Both the position numbers and the translations under genes were made by a program. From assembly GCA_050114795.1 (NCBI GenBank), contig JASFRS010000132.1, positions 1 through 6,896 of the forward strand: a stretch of 6,896 nucleotides of DNA, in the 5' to 3' direction. The notes beneath the pieces were generated by a model, which saw only the letters and a program-made list of their open reading frames with translations, had not been told where the DNA came from and did no database searches. How positions within the stretch are numbered: position 1 is the first letter of the stretch; each line of letters begins with the position of its first letter. This document shows, piece after piece, positions 5,965 to 6,896 of this stretch. The DNA is from JASFRS01 sp050114795. Lineage in GTDB: Bacteria > Pseudomonadota > Alphaproteobacteria > Sphingomonadales > CAKZYD01.

Positions 5965-6896
5965 AAATTCCAGCCGAAGGTAAAGCCGAAGCTGTCTTGC
6001 TCCATGCGCAGATCTCCAAAACCTGCGCTAAACGGGTTATCACGGCTTGAGCCACGGATGTTTTCTTCGAACCCGTGCATATAAAAGCCTTGAATATCCC
6101 AGCGGTCACTGAGCTTCCAAGAAAAGCCGACAGTGACATGATCTTCGATAACGCCAGGGGCCACGACATTGAAGGCCGTTTCCGTATCGCGGATGGGTTG
6201 GCGACCGTGGCTGTACCCGGCGCGCAGATGGAATTTTTCGCTAATCTGCTGCTCAACACCGAATTTGAAGACCGTCATATCACGCCAGGCAAAGCCGGGG
6301 CCATCTTCATCACCCAATGCCGGGCCTAAGCCAAAAGCGGCGGGCGCTGTAAAACCAGTATTTAAATTGCCGACGGAATTCACGCTGGCATAGCGGATAT
6401 GCTGTACATCAAAAGCGAAGAGCGTGCCTTTAAAGGGCGTGACAGCAATGCCTCCGCCGAAATGTTCAGGAATGTCGAAATCCCCGCCTTCCGCGAAGAG
6501 ATTATCGTATTTCTCAAAACGCGTCATATGAGTGCGGGATTGATAATAAGCGCCGACAGTGAGCCAGTCCGTCAGCTTCCCTTGATAACCAATTCGCACA
6601 GAAAAACCATGGGACCAATCTCTGCCTTGATCCGTTAACCCATCCACCGCAGCCGCAGGGTCTGCTGGACAAGCAATCTGCATGCCCGCGGGAACGCCAT
6701 TTTCTGTAAAGCCACAGAAATTTGCCAGGCCCGTCGCGCTGAAATATTGCAACACCGCGTTAAAGGCGACACCGATAGAATGGTTATCATTTATTTTATA
6801 GGCAACCGTCGGGGATATAAATATCTGGGCCAGGTCCACGCCTGTATTCGTCCCAAATTCCGTACCTTCGAAAAAGCTTGAGTAAATTGGCGCATC
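5961..6896 (-). CDS. OmpP1/FadL-family outer-membrane transporter; N-terminus cut by window edge
   Basis: The frame is open to the right edge, giving 311 residues beginning DAPIYSSFFEGTEFG; the GTG at 6839 is an internal valine codon, not a start. The segment has alternating beta-strand patterns typical of a FadL barrel: ISPTVAYKINDNHSIGVAF, WLTVGAYYQSRTHMTRFEKY, EHFGGGIAVTP, FKFGVEQQISEKFHLRAGY and DHVTVGFSWKLSDRWDIQG. It ends in DSFGFTFGWNF, a final strand with the C-terminal phenylalanine read by the BAM insertion machinery. The family moves long-chain fatty acids or other hydrophobic compounds across the outer membrane. The N-terminal hatch and signal peptide are outside the window, so substrate cannot be refined. 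Two cysteines in the stretch NFCGFTENG...IACPADP may form a disulfide in an extracellular loop. Its stop shares bases with that of the PPOX-like remnant. Confidence 0.9.
   Translation of the reverse strand, partial: DAPIYSSFFEGTEFGTNTGVDLAQIFISPTVAYKINDNHSIGVAFNAVLQYFSATGLANFCGFTENGVPAGMQIACPADPAAAVDGLTDQGRDWSHGFSVRIGYQGKLTDWLTVGAYYQSRTHMTRFEKYDNLFAEGGDFDIPEHFGGGIAVTPFKGTLFAFDVQHIRYASVNSVGNLNTGFTAPAAFGLGPALGDEDGPGFAWRDMTVFKFGVEQQISEKFHLRAGYSHGRQPIRDTETAFNVVAPGVIEDHVTVGFSWKLSDRWDIQGFYMHGFEENIRGSSRDNPFSAGFGDLRMEQDSFGFTFGWNF

Noticed and set aside
6075..6638. Several open frames opposite the FadL-type gene
   Set aside because: They are shadows of the outer-membrane barrel gene with atypical composition and no convincing start signals.

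Overview
The window looks like chromosomal DNA of an alphaproteobacterium. This rests on protein resemblance only: an ACAD8-type isobutyryl-CoA dehydrogenase, a solo TerB-domain protein, an EVE-domain protein, a MocR-type regulator and an OmpP1/FadL porin. Base composition is moderate. I see no ribosomal marker, tRNA, transposase, phage gene or CRISPR array, and I cannot name a genus.

Layout, left to right. Positions 1-909 (-) hold an acyl-CoA dehydrogenase whose C-terminus runs off the left edge. Behind a 13-bp perfect inverted repeat lies a TerB-like gene (978-1412, -), which would be transcribed first if the two form an operon. A 166-bp divergent spacer separates it from a small exported two-cysteine protein of unknown function (1579-1986, +). 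That gene converges on an exported M24-family (Xaa-Pro peptidase-like) hydrolase (1983-3230, -). After an 84-bp divergent spacer come a type I Baeyer-Villiger-like flavin monooxygenase (3314-4795, +) and a tightly coupled EVE-domain gene (4799-5200, +).

Positions 5197-5964 are gene debris. The C-terminal half of a MocR/PdxR-type PLP-fold regulator (-) carries two apparent frameshifts. It abuts the last ~50 codons of a pyridoxamine-5'-phosphate-oxidase-like FMN protein (+). Both fragments have lost their N-terminal ends, and those ends would have faced each other. One deletion across a former divergent regulator/PPOX pair therefore explains both truncations. The right edge (5961-6896, -) is the C-terminal part of an OmpP1/FadL outer-membrane transporter.

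FadL-type uptake of hydrophobic molecules, a Baeyer-Villiger oxygenase and an acyl-CoA dehydrogenase suggest a lipid, ketone or branched-chain catabolism theme. The genes are not one operon, so this link is only suggestive. The most notable structural facts are the decayed MocR/PPOX pair and three convergent gene ends that each share a 4-bp palindromic stop (TTAA, TTAA, CTAG). I see no clear sign of a novel defence or mobile system. The least explained intact gene is the small exported protein at 1579-1986.
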